Shown one piece after another: positions 15,452 to 24,408 of a DNA stretch of 36,502 nucleotides. The DNA lies in contig SXKT01000053.1 of assembly GCA_005778035.1 (NCBI GenBank), positions 1 through 36,502 on the forward strand, written 5' to 3'. A model generated the notes under the pieces. It ran no database searches and was not told where the DNA came from. It was given only the letters and a program-made list of their open reading frames with translations. Position numbers and translations under genes: made by a program. This DNA is from Chloroflexota bacterium (GTDB lineage Bacteria; Chloroflexota; Anaerolineae; Anaerolineales; Villigracilaceae). Each line of letters begins with the position of its first letter. Positions within the stretch are counted from its first letter, which is position 1.

Positions 15452-16303
15452 ATGACTGAAATCGTAGATGCGCGCCCATCTGCCATTGCGGGGTCTTGGT
15501 ATCCTGCCAATTCATCCGACCTTACCCTTTCGGTAGATTCTTATTTGCAATTGGCAAATTCCCGCCAATTCCCTCCTTCTAACATCAAAGGCCTGATCGT
15601 CCCTCATGCCGGCCATATCTATTCGGGACAAGTGGCAGGTAAAGCTTTTGGTCTGGTAAAGGAGACCCAACCAGACACTGTTGTGATTTTGTCACCTCAT
15701 CATGGGTACAGCCCGTATGCATTCCTTTCCAGCAAACACACTCATTACCAAACACCTTTAGGCCAAGTTCCAATCCAACATGGTTTGTTGGACAATATCT
15801 CGAAGCAATTGGAAACTGAAACCGATCAGCCGATAACACTGGTTGGGCAAGATTCGGAGCATTCCCTCGAGATCCAGCTACCTTTTCTCCAGCGAGTGCT
15901 CAACCACCCATTCCAATTAATACCCATCATGATGAGAAGCTACCAATTTGCCCATCTCATCGCATTGGGCGATGCCATTGCCAACTGTCTGGCTGGGAGG
16001 GCTTGGTTAATGGTGATATCGACGGACTTATCTCATTTTAAAACTATCGGTGCCGCCCACAATTTGGATCGGGATATGTTGCGGGCATGGGAGAGTTTTG
16101 AAGAAGAGGGGATCTTGCGATCTGCCATGGTTGAAAAAACAGAAGCTTGCGGTCTGAATGCTGTTTTGGCGGGGATCAGGGCTTGCAAACAAGCAGGTGC
16201 CACCGGCTTATCGGTACTTGGGTACGATACCTCGGCGCGGGTCACTGGTGATAGGTCCAGTGTTGTGGGGTACGCTTCTGCGGTAATTACCTCGGAGATA
16301 TGA
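15452..16303 (+). CDS. MEMO family protein (AmmeMemoRadiSam system protein B)
   Basis: The 283-residue protein shows the MEMO1 family signatures: AGSWYPA near residue 12, VPHAGHIYSGQVAGKAF near 49, ILSPHHGY near 74, HSLEIQLPFLQ near 135 and STDLSHF near 190. The histidines in these motifs correspond to the family's putative metal-binding site. In many prokaryotes it occurs with an AMMECR1 protein and a radical SAM enzyme, and these are not adjacent here. Its biochemical function is unsettled. Very little leader separates the start from its own promoter and no ribosome site is seen. Confidence 0.92.
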   Translation: MTEIVDARPSAIAGSWYPANSSDLTLSVDSYLQLANSRQFPPSNIKGLIVPHAGHIYSGQVAGKAFGLVKETQPDTVVILSPHHGYSPYAFLSSKHTHYQTPLGQVPIQHGLLDNISKQLETETDQPITLVGQDSEHSLEIQLPFLQRVLNHPFQLIPIMMRSYQFAHLIALGDAIANCLAGRAWLMVISTDLSHFKTIGAAHNLDRDMLRAWESFEEEGILRSAMVEKTEACGLNAVLAGIRACKQAGATGLSVLGYDTSARVTGDRSSVVGYASAVITSEI

Positions 16304-16316
16304 TCGGCCGATCTGA

Positions 16317-17312
16317 TCAGTCAGCCTGTTCCAATATCTTTAGTGAAACCGCGCCAAGCGCGAGCGGGATCCAAAAAGTTACACCACGGTAAACCAAGGT
16401 TGTGATGACCGCTTGTGACCAAGGAATATTTAATGAAAAAAGCGCCATTGGCATGATCGATTCTACGATGCCGATACCGTAGGGAGTAGGTGAAACCACC
16501 AAAAACAAATAAGCCAAAGAAAACCCAGCCACAACGGTCCCAACAGAAAACTCAACCTCGAATGCCATGAAAACCATCGCCAGAATGAGGGCTTGAATAC
16601 CCTTCGCGATGGTGGAAATTGCGAAGGGTATTAGCAGGTTTTTCTTTTGGTTGCGAACCAAACCAAGCCCTTCAGATATTTCTTGTCCGAAGGTGTGGGC
16701 GGCGATCTCAGAAAAGTACTCTTTTTTGGTAAAAACCCACAAAAAGCGGTTGAGCGAGTGGGCAATTTTTTGTAAAGAACGCCCAAGCCGTTCACCTGAA
16801 ACCGCCCCCAAATAAATGCCAAAACCTAATCCGACCAAGATCACCAACATTACCAGTGTGGCGGTGATCTCACCTGGGTTCAAGTCATTGCGTCGAAACA
16901 GCACACCCATCCCAAGCGCAAGCACCACCGAAAAACCGGCGTATTCCATAAATAATACCAATGCGCCAGCCGCGGCGGCGAGCCCACGGCTATATCCGCG
17001 TTTTCCGGCATCATCAACAAATACGGCGATGCCGCCAAATCCACCGCTTGGCGCGACCACGTTGATGAAGCTGGATGCCGAGGCAAGCAATAGCAGCCGG
17101 CGATAGGGTTCGTCAATGCCCAGCAACAGATAAAGCACACGATAATTGAACGCTTCGATCAGGATGTAGATAAAAACCAATATGATCGCCCCGGCCAAGA
17201 GCACCAAGTTGGCGCTTGCAAATACCAGCACGGTTTGCTCGATTTCGCTCAGGCTGATGAATACCAAACCGATCGCCAAAAATAATAAGACAGGAAAAAT
17301 CAACTTCCTCAT
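16317..17312 (-). CDS. Lysylphosphatidylglycerol synthase-type (UPF0104) membrane protein
   Basis: This polytopic membrane protein of about 331 residues has eight or so helices. It carries the family landmark region SASSFINVVAPSGGFGGIAV (about residues 80-100) and the C-terminal SPTPYGIGIVESIM segment. The family covers the flippase domain of MprF and many stand-alone proteins that move lipids; no aminoacyl-transferase domain is attached. The ATG at 17312 is preferred over 17321, because the upstream ATG lies inside a TATAAT box (17325-17320) that is exactly seven bases before the chosen ATG. It converges with the MEMO gene, 13 bp apart. Confidence 0.87.
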   Translation of the reverse strand: MRKLIFPVLLFLAIGLVFISLSEIEQTVLVFASANLVLLAGAIILVFIYILIEAFNYRVLYLLLGIDEPYRRLLLLASASSFINVVAPSGGFGGIAVFVDDAGKRGYSRGLAAAAGALVLFMEYAGFSVVLALGMGVLFRRNDLNPGEITATLVMLVILVGLGFGIYLGAVSGERLGRSLQKIAHSLNRFLWVFTKKEYFSEIAAHTFGQEISEGLGLVRNQKKNLLIPFAISTIAKGIQALILAMVFMAFEVEFSVGTVVAGFSLAYLFLVVSPTPYGIGIVESIMPMALFSLNIPWSQAVITTLVYRGVTFWIPLALGAVSLKILEQAD

Positions 17313-17319
17313 TTTCGGC

Positions 17320-17325
17320 ATTATA
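17320..17325 (-). promoter_or_regulatory. -10 box, probable leaderless start
   Basis: On the minus strand TATAAT is followed by seven bases and then the ATG at 17312, with no room for a ribosome site. Confidence 0.5.
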
Positions 17326-17351
17326 CTCTTTGTTTTTGGATGGGGGGTTTG

Positions 17352-17942
17352 TCAGCGGTATAAATTAATACTAAAAATATATTCAAATACACCTTCTGGA
17401 AGATAATACCGGAAGTTTTTACCTTCCGCGATCTTTGCGCGGATCTCCCGAGAGGATATTTGGAGTAAAGGCGCGCTGATGGCCACCATTTTTTTTTCAA
17501 TCTCGGGCAAGTTTGTAAGATTTGGAAGGACTTCTCCCGGCCGACGCATCACACCAAGCCTGTCAACCAAATTCAGGATCCGTATTGGGTCCTTCCAGGT
17601 GGGCAATTGAGCAAGTGAGTCCCCGCCCAACAGCAAGGTAAGATGATCGGAAGGGTGCTCGGCACGAATGATGGCCATTGTGTCGGCAGTAAAATGAGGT
17701 CCGGGGCGGTCCAGTTCTATCATGCTTACCGCGAATTTGGGTTCATTTCGAATCGCCAATTCCACCATGTGAATACGGTGTGACACATCGGCTTTGTTTT
17801 GGCCAATTTTATGTGGAGACTCAGGTGTAATCACCCAATAGACCTTATCAAGTCCAAGTTGTTCCATAGCCTCAGTGGCAAGGATCAAATGTCCCAAATG
17901 AGGGGGGTCGAAGGTGCCACCAAAGATGCCGATCTTCAGCAT
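17352..17942 (-). CDS. nadD: Nicotinate-nucleotide adenylyltransferase
   Basis: NadD joins nicotinate mononucleotide and ATP to form nicotinate adenine dinucleotide in NAD synthesis. The 196-residue protein has the nucleotidyltransferase motif GGTFDPPHLGHL at residues 8-19 and the C-terminal ISSREIR (usual ISSTEIR) near 163. Length is normal. It begins 11 bp after the GH13 stop on the same strand, so it is probably co-transcribed with it. The ribosome site is weak. Confidence 0.95.
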   Translation of the reverse strand: MLKIGIFGGTFDPPHLGHLILATEAMEQLGLDKVYWVITPESPHKIGQNKADVSHRIHMVELAIRNEPKFAVSMIELDRPGPHFTADTMAIIRAEHPSDHLTLLLGGDSLAQLPTWKDPIRILNLVDRLGVMRRPGEVLPNLTNLPEIEKKMVAISAPLLQISSREIRAKIAEGKNFRYYLPEGVFEYIFSINLYR

Positions 17943-17953
17943 ACTTTTATGGC

Positions 17954-20731
17954 CTAACCTGCACCGGGTGCTTTTTTACCTGCTGTTTTTGTTTTTGTTT
18001 TGGTTTCATCTGCCAAAATTATTGTTTTGGGTGAGGCAGGTTTGCTTTTTTTGGCCTTTGGACTTTTTTGGCTTTTCTTGGGTTCTTCGTCTTCGGACAT
18101 TTTTTGTTCTGCTGGCTTAAATAATTCATCCCATTTTGCCTGAATCGACCAATATCCGGCACCGTTCAAGTTTTCTTCAACAGCAGCCCATTTTCCATCA
18201 CTATCGTACACTTCCCTAAAATCGATAAAGCTATGGGTTTTGTACGCTCCCAGCTGCAGGTACATGCCATGCTCCAAAATTTCATTCGATCGGCGGATAA
18301 ACTCCAAGCCAGAGTGTACGTCCCGGAAAATCGTAAAATTGAGTGGGCTCCAATGAAGGTTCAACGCGTCTCCCAAATTACGTTGGTCGAGTTTGTTGTT
18401 GGCTTTATCCATCACAACAGCCGAGGTTTTGATCCAACCGCGTGTCTCGGCAAATTTATTATGGAAGATAATTAACGCCCTTTCATTTCCATTCCCATTT
18501 GAGTAAGCAAATACTTCTTCGTTGACGCTGCCTTCCGGCGTGAACATATCGAACAAGTAAAACTGATCCACCTCTGCAAACAGGTAGCGTTTTTTGATCA
18601 AAGGATAGATCACTCGCTCGTGATGTTCCATCAGGCCTTTGTCGGGAGTTTCATCCCAATATGCCCGGCGATACTCCATGCCATATTTTTCTTTGAAACC
18701 TTCAAATTGCCCATGGCCAACCATCGGTAAGCCGGGAAGGGTGAACATAAGGGTTGCAATGCCAAAATACTTGTCGCCATTGCCAAATTGCTCCAAGGCA
18801 GTCTTTTCGTCCGGATTGTTCATAAAATTCACATAGCGTTTGAGTATCTGCGGATCAAACTCCAGGGTATTTTTTATTACCATGCGGTATTTGGCATTAT
18901 CTTCATCGCGAAGCATGTGCATAAAGGCGCTGTTATAAACCCGGTGCATACCCAAGGTGCGTACAAAATAGCCCTCCATCATCCAAAAAGCCTCGGCAAG
19001 CAGCAATGTATCCGGAACTTGCTGTGCTACCCTGTCAACCACTTCCCGCCAAAATTCTTCAGGGATGGCTTGGTCAAATTGCTCGCGGGTAAGGCCGTGT
19101 TCACTCCGGCTGGCAATCGCGCCGCCGCTGCCGGGTTCAGGAAACCATAAGCGTTGAATGTGCCGTTTGGCCAATGTCATTGCCGCGTCGAAGCGGATGA
19201 TCGGAAAATTTTTGGCAACTTGGATAATGATTTGTATGACTGCTTCCCGCACTTCGGATTTGAGGAAATTGAGTTGGGCTGTATCATTCCACGGCATCGA
19301 AGTTCCATCATTGCCATGATAAATGAACTGGGTATCTCCGGTCCAGCGATCCAACCGTTTGAACACTACCGATGCGTCGGTTCTATCATAATAATGGTCT
19401 TCCAAATACACACCCACGCGTGCATCATCCGAGAGGTCTGGTCCGTTGAAGGTGTAGGAAGGATATGGCGGGTAAGGCAACGAGAGGAACCAATCTGGAT
19501 GGTTAACCACCCAGGCAGAATCGATGCCCATATGATTGGGCACCATATCAGCGCTTAAGCGGATACCTTTTTGCCAGGCCCGACCACGGAGGTTTTCCAA
19601 TGCTGGCCAACCGCCCAGGTCTTGGGCAATGGCGTAATCTTTTAAAGAGTAGGCGGAAGCGACAGCTTCTGGGTTGCCCATCCGTTGCTTGATGGTGCGG
19701 GAAGCGACACTTCTCTCCCAAAGGCCAATAAGCCACAGGCCAGTAATACCCGCTTTGGCCAATTTCTCCAATTCTTCGTCCGGGATAGCGTCTAATGTGC
19801 GGATTTCTCGGCCATACCATTTGGAGAGTTGGTCTAGCCAAACATAGGAGTTTTTGGCAATTAATACCAAATTAGGCATCCAAACCTTGTCTTCGCTAAA
19901 CCTTTCGTAATCGGTATCGGTGCTATTTTTATAATCGATCACTGGTGCGTTTCCGGCAAAGCCACCATCAAAATTCCCTCGAATTGCTTCCTCCCGGACA
20001 AAATCGATACCGCGGAGCAATCGTTGGATGAATCGATCCCCCAGGATGCCCCCCCATTTGTTGATCAGGAATTGAATTTGGCCTTCTAATGAGTAAGGTG
20101 AGGCGATTGCAGGCGCGCGCAGGATGCTGATCAAGGTTTCAGTGCTGCCTGCCTGACCAAATGGCTTTTCACCGTTGAAATGATCGGTTAGTGCGCCAAT
20201 GGTTTGCAAGTATCCATCGGAATTGAGCGGCGTGTCATCGAAGAGTTCTTTGTATGGGTGGGTTGCCGGGTTCAAATTGGTTATGTTGAGCAAGAGCATT
20301 TCTTCCAAGGTAACCCATTGGTGAGGCAAGCCAGCAGTTTTTGCGGCAAGGTACTGATCTTCCTTCATTTCATTGCGGTAGACTACCCTGGGCGGAAACT
20401 CTGTCAGGAATTTGAGTTGTGAAGTTCGCAATCCCTCTTCGCCCAATATTTTTTCCAATTTGTTAAATGCCCTCGAAATGACCCCCGGGTTTTGTTCTTC
20501 ATACCTGCGAATGATCATGTGCAATACTTCATCGATCAAACCCATCGCGTTGATATCTGAAGCAGGCACAACAGTTCCGCGCACTCGACTCATTTTTGCC
20601 GCAAAATCACGCGCAGCAACAAAATCTGCCACAATAACGCGGCCATCAGTTGCAAACATGCTGTCATCGAATGAGTACTTGGTTCGTGCGGTGCGTGAAA
20701 CATGAAACTCGAAAGGCATTATGTTCAACAT
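17954..20731 (-). CDS. Large GH13 (alpha-amylase family) protein with lysine-rich tail
   Basis: The protein of 925 residues has a GH13 barrel. Region II is RFDAAMTLAKRH (nucleophile Asp near residue 517) and region III is LLAEAF (acid/base Glu near 577). Region IV reads NFMNNPDE near 638 instead of the usual NHD, similar to the N-x-P-D of GlgE-type enzymes. About 330 residues precede the barrel and match no domain I know. The last 45 or so residues are a low-complexity Lys/Pro/Ala/Thr tail. Likely substrates are alpha-glucans or trehalose/maltose derivatives; the exact reaction is unknown. The ATG at 20731 has AGGAG upstream; an earlier ATG at 20761 does not. nadD follows. Confidence 0.8.
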   Translation of the reverse strand: MLNIMPFEFHVSRTARTKYSFDDSMFATDGRVIVADFVAARDFAAKMSRVRGTVVPASDINAMGLIDEVLHMIIRRYEEQNPGVISRAFNKLEKILGEEGLRTSQLKFLTEFPPRVVYRNEMKEDQYLAAKTAGLPHQWVTLEEMLLLNITNLNPATHPYKELFDDTPLNSDGYLQTIGALTDHFNGEKPFGQAGSTETLISILRAPAIASPYSLEGQIQFLINKWGGILGDRFIQRLLRGIDFVREEAIRGNFDGGFAGNAPVIDYKNSTDTDYERFSEDKVWMPNLVLIAKNSYVWLDQLSKWYGREIRTLDAIPDEELEKLAKAGITGLWLIGLWERSVASRTIKQRMGNPEAVASAYSLKDYAIAQDLGGWPALENLRGRAWQKGIRLSADMVPNHMGIDSAWVVNHPDWFLSLPYPPYPSYTFNGPDLSDDARVGVYLEDHYYDRTDASVVFKRLDRWTGDTQFIYHGNDGTSMPWNDTAQLNFLKSEVREAVIQIIIQVAKNFPIIRFDAAMTLAKRHIQRLWFPEPGSGGAIASRSEHGLTREQFDQAIPEEFWREVVDRVAQQVPDTLLLAEAFWMMEGYFVRTLGMHRVYNSAFMHMLRDEDNAKYRMVIKNTLEFDPQILKRYVNFMNNPDEKTALEQFGNGDKYFGIATLMFTLPGLPMVGHGQFEGFKEKYGMEYRRAYWDETPDKGLMEHHERVIYPLIKKRYLFAEVDQFYLFDMFTPEGSVNEEVFAYSNGNGNERALIIFHNKFAETRGWIKTSAVVMDKANNKLDQRNLGDALNLHWSPLNFTIFRDVHSGLEFIRRSNEILEHGMYLQLGAYKTHSFIDFREVYDSDGKWAAVEENLNGAGYWSIQAKWDELFKPAEQKMSEDEEPKKSQKSPKAKKSKPASPKTIILADETKTKTKTAGKKAPGAG

Positions 20732-20784
20732 TGTTTGCGCTCCTGCAAGTTGGTGGCCCATAAAAGAGCCGAACCCGATTTTTC

Positions 20785-20807
20785 CACTACTTTTAGTAGT
20801 GTATACT
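20785..20807 (+). promoter_or_regulatory. -10 box and inverted repeat before the membrane histidine kinase
   Basis: CACTAC and GTAGTG (20785-20790 and 20796-20801) form an inverted repeat that touches TATACT at 20802-20807. The ATG is six bases after the -10, suggesting a leaderless mRNA with an operator-like site upstream. Confidence 0.45.
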
Positions 20808-20813
20808 CTTTAT

Positions 20814-22970
20814 ATGTTTGACGAATTTAGCCAAAAATTCATCCTTGCTACTTACCCGCCAACTATACTGTACCAAATTATAATCTCGGTCTTTGGGTTT
20901 GGCGTTGTTTTAGTAAGCAGACCGCCCAAAAAATTGCTGCTGTTGCCTTTATTGGGTTGGCTGGCGGCTAATTCGGCATTTATCTTTTTTGCATTCCAAT
21001 CTGTACCACTCTTCTCTGCCATAAGCAACAGATCTGCCCTTTTTCTGCTGTCTACTATTTTTCTTTTTCACATTTTGGAGTTAGGATCGAACAAACCCAG
21101 GTTGCACACTGGCTTGTTGAGCCTTGCAGTGACCCTAACCATGCCAATCTCTCTTATTCCCCAGTTCGGTGTTTTTGCGGGGTTGATCTATTTGGCAATG
21201 ACCGTTAACTCCCTGAGAGAAAAATTGTCAACCCAGCGCCAATATTTTATCCGAAATCAACTTTATTATTGGGTATTGGTCATTTCTTGTATTGCCAGTG
21301 CCGGTTATGCGCTACAAAGCAACATGGACGTTGTGTTTGATTTTTTCCTCCCGTTGGCAATGGTTTCCTCCATTATGGTCAGTTGCATTCAACATTTGCC
21401 TGATGTCAAATTTGTAGTACGTGGCGTTTTAAGGTCAGGTCTACTGTTGCTTTGGTTGGCATTGTTATTTTTCGGTGTAATCACTGCCTACAAACAAACA
21501 GGATCGATCTTGGTAATGCCACTTGTATCAGGAATTGGCCTCGCTTTGGCGGTCGTGACAGTCCCATTGGCTGATCGATTCCTGGAGCGAATGCTTGTAT
21601 TGTTATTTTCGCAAGATCGCCAACCGGCAGATCATCTGATTGAAATAATTTCGGTTGCACTCAGAGAAAAATCGTCCCTCGCGGATTTATCAAAAGTATT
21701 TGAGAAGGTGATCGTTGACGAATGTTACGCCACCTCATTTCATTTGGTTATCGCCGATTATGTCGCCAAATCGAATGCCGAAGATGAGTACCATCTATAT
21801 AATCATTCGGCGATACCGCCAATGTTGGCCGATTTAACACTTTCAGGTAGCGGTGTCACCAGTTCCTGGTTCAACCGCCAGCAAAATTCCATTTCTTATC
21901 AATCCGATCTTGAAGCGACGCTCCTGGCAAACGAAGGTGAGGGTTCGGCCCTAGCCTGGTTCAACGCGCTGCAGGGATTTCTTTACGTTCCATTATTCGA
22001 CCAACAACAATGGATCGGTTTTATTTCTGTGGGTCCGCGGCGGCGGGGCGGTTATGAACGTGAAGAAATGATATTTTTTACCGCATTATCTTCCATTGCC
22101 GGCAAGGCGATCGTAAATGCCAAATTGGTGGATAAATTAACAAAAAGTAATGCTGAATTGGAACAGTCTTTCTCAACCTTGCAAAACATTACCAAGGATA
22201 TGTCCACATTTGAAGTGATCAAGTCCAACTTCATAAGCATTGCCTCGCACGAGCTTCGAACACCCCTCACCGTTACCCGTGGTTATGTTGAAATGCTTTT
22301 AGAGGACCAAACGTTGCCGAGTACCCAAAGGGACCTGTTGAATGGGATTTACAAAGGGGTATTGAAACAAGAGGAGATCCTTGATTCGTTATTTGAATTG
22401 GCCCGCCTGGATTTATCCAGCGATATTATGCGGACTGAGGAATTATCACTCAATGACATTCTCCGCGAAGTAACGCAAAAAGTGAGCAAGCAAGTAAACC
22501 AGCGCCAACAAGTTTTGGTTGTCGATCTACCCTCACTGCCGCGCATCGTAGGAGACAGGGCATCCGTCCGTCGTCTGTTCCTCAATATTGTTCAAAATGC
22601 CATCAAATTCACTCCTGATCATGGCAAGATCACCATTAGTGCTTTTATTCCTCCGTCTGAAAACCAACAAGAAGCGGGGATTCAGGTTGTTATCAGAGAT
22701 ACTGGTGTGGGGGTGAGCAAAGAACTGCAAGATATCATTTTCACTCGTTTTTACCAACCAGGTGAAAAAGTAGATCATTTGTCATCGAGCAAATTTCGGT
22801 TCAAAGGGTCGGGGCTTGGTCTTGGTTTGGCTCTCTCACGGGCGATCATTAAAGCTCACGGTGGCCGCATTTGGGTCGTAAGCCCAAGCAACACTGAAGA
22901 GGGTTTGCCGGGTAGCGAATTTCATCTGTTTTTCCCATTTCAGCCCCAAAACCAAATACCAACCGCATAA
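20814..22970 (+). CDS. Membrane sensor histidine kinase with GAF-like domain
   Basis: The protein has 718 residues. The first 265 or so are hydrophobic, with eight or more membrane segments and no known sensor motif. A GAF-like region (about 290-425) precedes a short coiled coil and a complete kinase core: H-box SHELRTP near residue 479, N-box NAIKFTPD near 600, G1 DTGVGVS and G2 GSGLGLGLALSR. Autophosphorylation should therefore be possible. No response regulator lies beside it. I start at 20814 rather than 20721, because TATACT lies six bases upstream and the longer form would overlap the divergent GH13 gene. Confidence 0.9.
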   Translation: MFDEFSQKFILATYPPTILYQIIISVFGFGVVLVSRPPKKLLLLPLLGWLAANSAFIFFAFQSVPLFSAISNRSALFLLSTIFLFHILELGSNKPRLHTGLLSLAVTLTMPISLIPQFGVFAGLIYLAMTVNSLREKLSTQRQYFIRNQLYYWVLVISCIASAGYALQSNMDVVFDFFLPLAMVSSIMVSCIQHLPDVKFVVRGVLRSGLLLLWLALLFFGVITAYKQTGSILVMPLVSGIGLALAVVTVPLADRFLERMLVLLFSQDRQPADHLIEIISVALREKSSLADLSKVFEKVIVDECYATSFHLVIADYVAKSNAEDEYHLYNHSAIPPMLADLTLSGSGVTSSWFNRQQNSISYQSDLEATLLANEGEGSALAWFNALQGFLYVPLFDQQQWIGFISVGPRRRGGYEREEMIFFTALSSIAGKAIVNAKLVDKLTKSNAELEQSFSTLQNITKDMSTFEVIKSNFISIASHELRTPLTVTRGYVEMLLEDQTLPSTQRDLLNGIYKGVLKQEEILDSLFELARLDLSSDIMRTEELSLNDILREVTQKVSKQVNQRQQVLVVDLPSLPRIVGDRASVRRLFLNIVQNAIKFTPDHGKITISAFIPPSENQQEAGIQVVIRDTGVGVSKELQDIIFTRFYQPGEKVDHLSSSKFRFKGSGLGLGLALSRAIIKAHGGRIWVVSPSNTEEGLPGSEFHLFFPFQPQNQIPTA

Positions 22971-22983
22971 AAAGGCTGGGAAA

Positions 22984-23016
22984 AAATAAACCCCTTGTCG
23001 CTGATTGATCAAGGGG
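22984..23016 (-). terminator. Terminator of tRNA-Arg
   Basis: CCCCTTG/CAAGGGG (22991-22997 and 23010-23016) forms a 7-bp stem, followed on the minus strand by TTTATTTTTT. Confidence 0.8.
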
Positions 23017-23019
23017 TAG

Positions 23020-23091
23020 TACTCCCGTGCGGGATCGAACCGCAGCATTTGGCTCCGGAGGCCAACGCTCTATCCACTGAGCTACGGGAGC
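23020..23091 (-). tRNA. tRNA-Arg (CCG)
   Basis: The acceptor GCTCCCG pairs with CGGGAGT (closing G-U pair). The anticodon stem TTGGC/GCCAA encloses CTCCGGA, giving anticodon CCG. The T-arm TGCGG/CCGCA encloses TTCGATC. CCA is not encoded. Confidence 0.95.
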
Positions 23092-23104
23092 ATCACGGAA
23101 TGGC

Positions 23105-23113
23105 ATTGTACCA
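23105..23113 (-). promoter_or_regulatory. Extended -10 promoter of tRNA-Arg
   Basis: On the minus strand TGGTACAAT fits the extended -10 pattern TGnTATAAT, 13 bp before the tRNA. The -35 is poor. Confidence 0.5.
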
Positions 23114-23179
23114 TATTTAGCAATCGTTTTTGTGGTAGTTGCAATTGCCCATGTTTGTATATTCAGGCTTGGAATTCGA

Positions 23180-23210
23180 TATAATAATATTGCCAAGTTG
23201 GCAATATTAT
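23180..23210 (+). promoter_or_regulatory. -10 box overlapped by a 27-bp perfect palindrome
   Basis: TATAAT at 23180-23185 runs into a palindrome (23184-23210) with 13-bp perfect arms around a single central base; core TATTGCCAA-G-TTGGCAATA. The right arm ends in the AT of the ATG start codon of the soluble histidine kinase. It covers the expected transcription start, as an operator would. Confidence 0.7.
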
Positions 23211-24408
23211 GACCGAAAATTATCAAACTGATCTCGACCGTTACAAGAAATTATTGGAGATTTCCCGCGACCTTGCCGGGACTATCGAGTTAGACGCGCT
23301 TTTAAACCGCATTACGTTGGCTGCAAAAGAGATCACCGATTCCGAGGCAGCATCGATCCTATTGTATGATCCTTACGAGAAGAAAATGTTTTTTCAGAAT
23401 GCTACCAATATGGATCCCTTGCTCCAGGGGATCCAAGTGCCTATGGATAGCATCGCTGGATGGATCTTGCAACATCGCAGGCCGGTAATATTGGATGATG
23501 CCTCTCAGGATGAACGGCATTTTGGGAGTGTTTCCAAAAAAGTGAATGTTCATACGCGTAGTCTGTTGGGGGTTCCACTTATTTCCAAAGGTGAGGTGAT
23601 CGGTGTTTTGGAATCGATCAATAAGCGGGATGGTAAGTACAGCCCAGGCGACGAGGAATTGATGTTGGTTCTGGGTGCCCAAGCAGCTGTGGCCATTGAA
23701 AACTCACGGCTGTTTTATCAGTCCGATCACATCTACGAATTTGTCCATGAATTGCGTACCCCGCTTGCTGCGATCACGACTGCTACTTACTTGCTGATGC
23801 GTTCAGAGATTGGCGCGGCGCAGGGGCAGAAGATCATCTCCAACATTAATACTGAAACAAAACGCCTCAGTGAACTTGCGACAAGTTTTTTGGATTTGGC
23901 ACGTTTGCAATCTGGCCGTACCCGTTACCAGAAAAGTAGTTTTGAGATTGCTCCCTTGCTGGAAGAGTGCAAATTTAGCTTGCAGCCAAAAGCATTAGAA
24001 GCCAAAGTAGAGATCCTCATCAAGGCCAAAAAAAACCTGCCTCCCATCATCGCCGACCGTGACAAGATCAAACAAGTGATCATCAACCTGGTAAGCAATG
24101 CCATCAAATACAATCGCGAAAACGGCAAGGTGACCATTGAGGTCACTCTTGACAAGGATCTATGGAAATTTCAGGTAACAGATAACGGCCTGGGCATCCC
24201 CAAGGCTGCCATCCCCAATTTGTTTAAAAAGTTTTACCGAGTAGGTGGAACCGAGCAAAAGATCTCGGGAACCGGACTGGGTTTATCGATCTGCAAGGAG
24301 ATCGTTCAAGGTCATGGCGGGGCAGTTGAGATTGAAAGCCGGGTAAATGTAGGTACCAAATTCCGGTTTACCATTCCTCTGCCCAACAATGAACCTAAGG
24401 ACGAATAA
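23209..24408 (+). CDS. Soluble GAF-domain histidine kinase
   Basis: The protein has 399 residues and no membrane segment. A GAF domain (about residues 20-165, with SEAASILLYDPYEKKMFFQN and RSLLGVPLISKGEVIGVLE) precedes the kinase core. The H-box is HELRTPL at residue 181, the N-box NLVSNAIKYNREN near 290, G1 DNGLGIP and G2 GTGLGLSICKEI. The GAF domain would sense a cytoplasmic small molecule or redox state. No response regulator is adjacent. The ATG has no ribosome site and is embedded in a palindrome. Its 3' end overlaps the convergent alcohol dehydrogenase gene by 14 bp. Confidence 0.92.
   Translation: MTENYQTDLDRYKKLLEISRDLAGTIELDALLNRITLAAKEITDSEAASILLYDPYEKKMFFQNATNMDPLLQGIQVPMDSIAGWILQHRRPVILDDASQDERHFGSVSKKVNVHTRSLLGVPLISKGEVIGVLESINKRDGKYSPGDEELMLVLGAQAAVAIENSRLFYQSDHIYEFVHELRTPLAAITTATYLLMRSEIGAAQGQKIISNINTETKRLSELATSFLDLARLQSGRTRYQKSSFEIAPLLEECKFSLQPKALEAKVEILIKAKKNLPPIIADRDKIKQVIINLVSNAIKYNRENGKVTIEVTLDKDLWKFQVTDNGLGIPKAAIPNLFKKFYRVGGTEQKISGTGLGLSICKEIVQGHGGAVEIESRVNVGTKFRFTIPLPNNEPKDE

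Noticed and set aside
16302-16313. Palindrome GATCGGCCGATC between convergent genes as a terminator
   Set aside because: There is no T-run on either strand and the stem is short; it also overlaps a stop codon.
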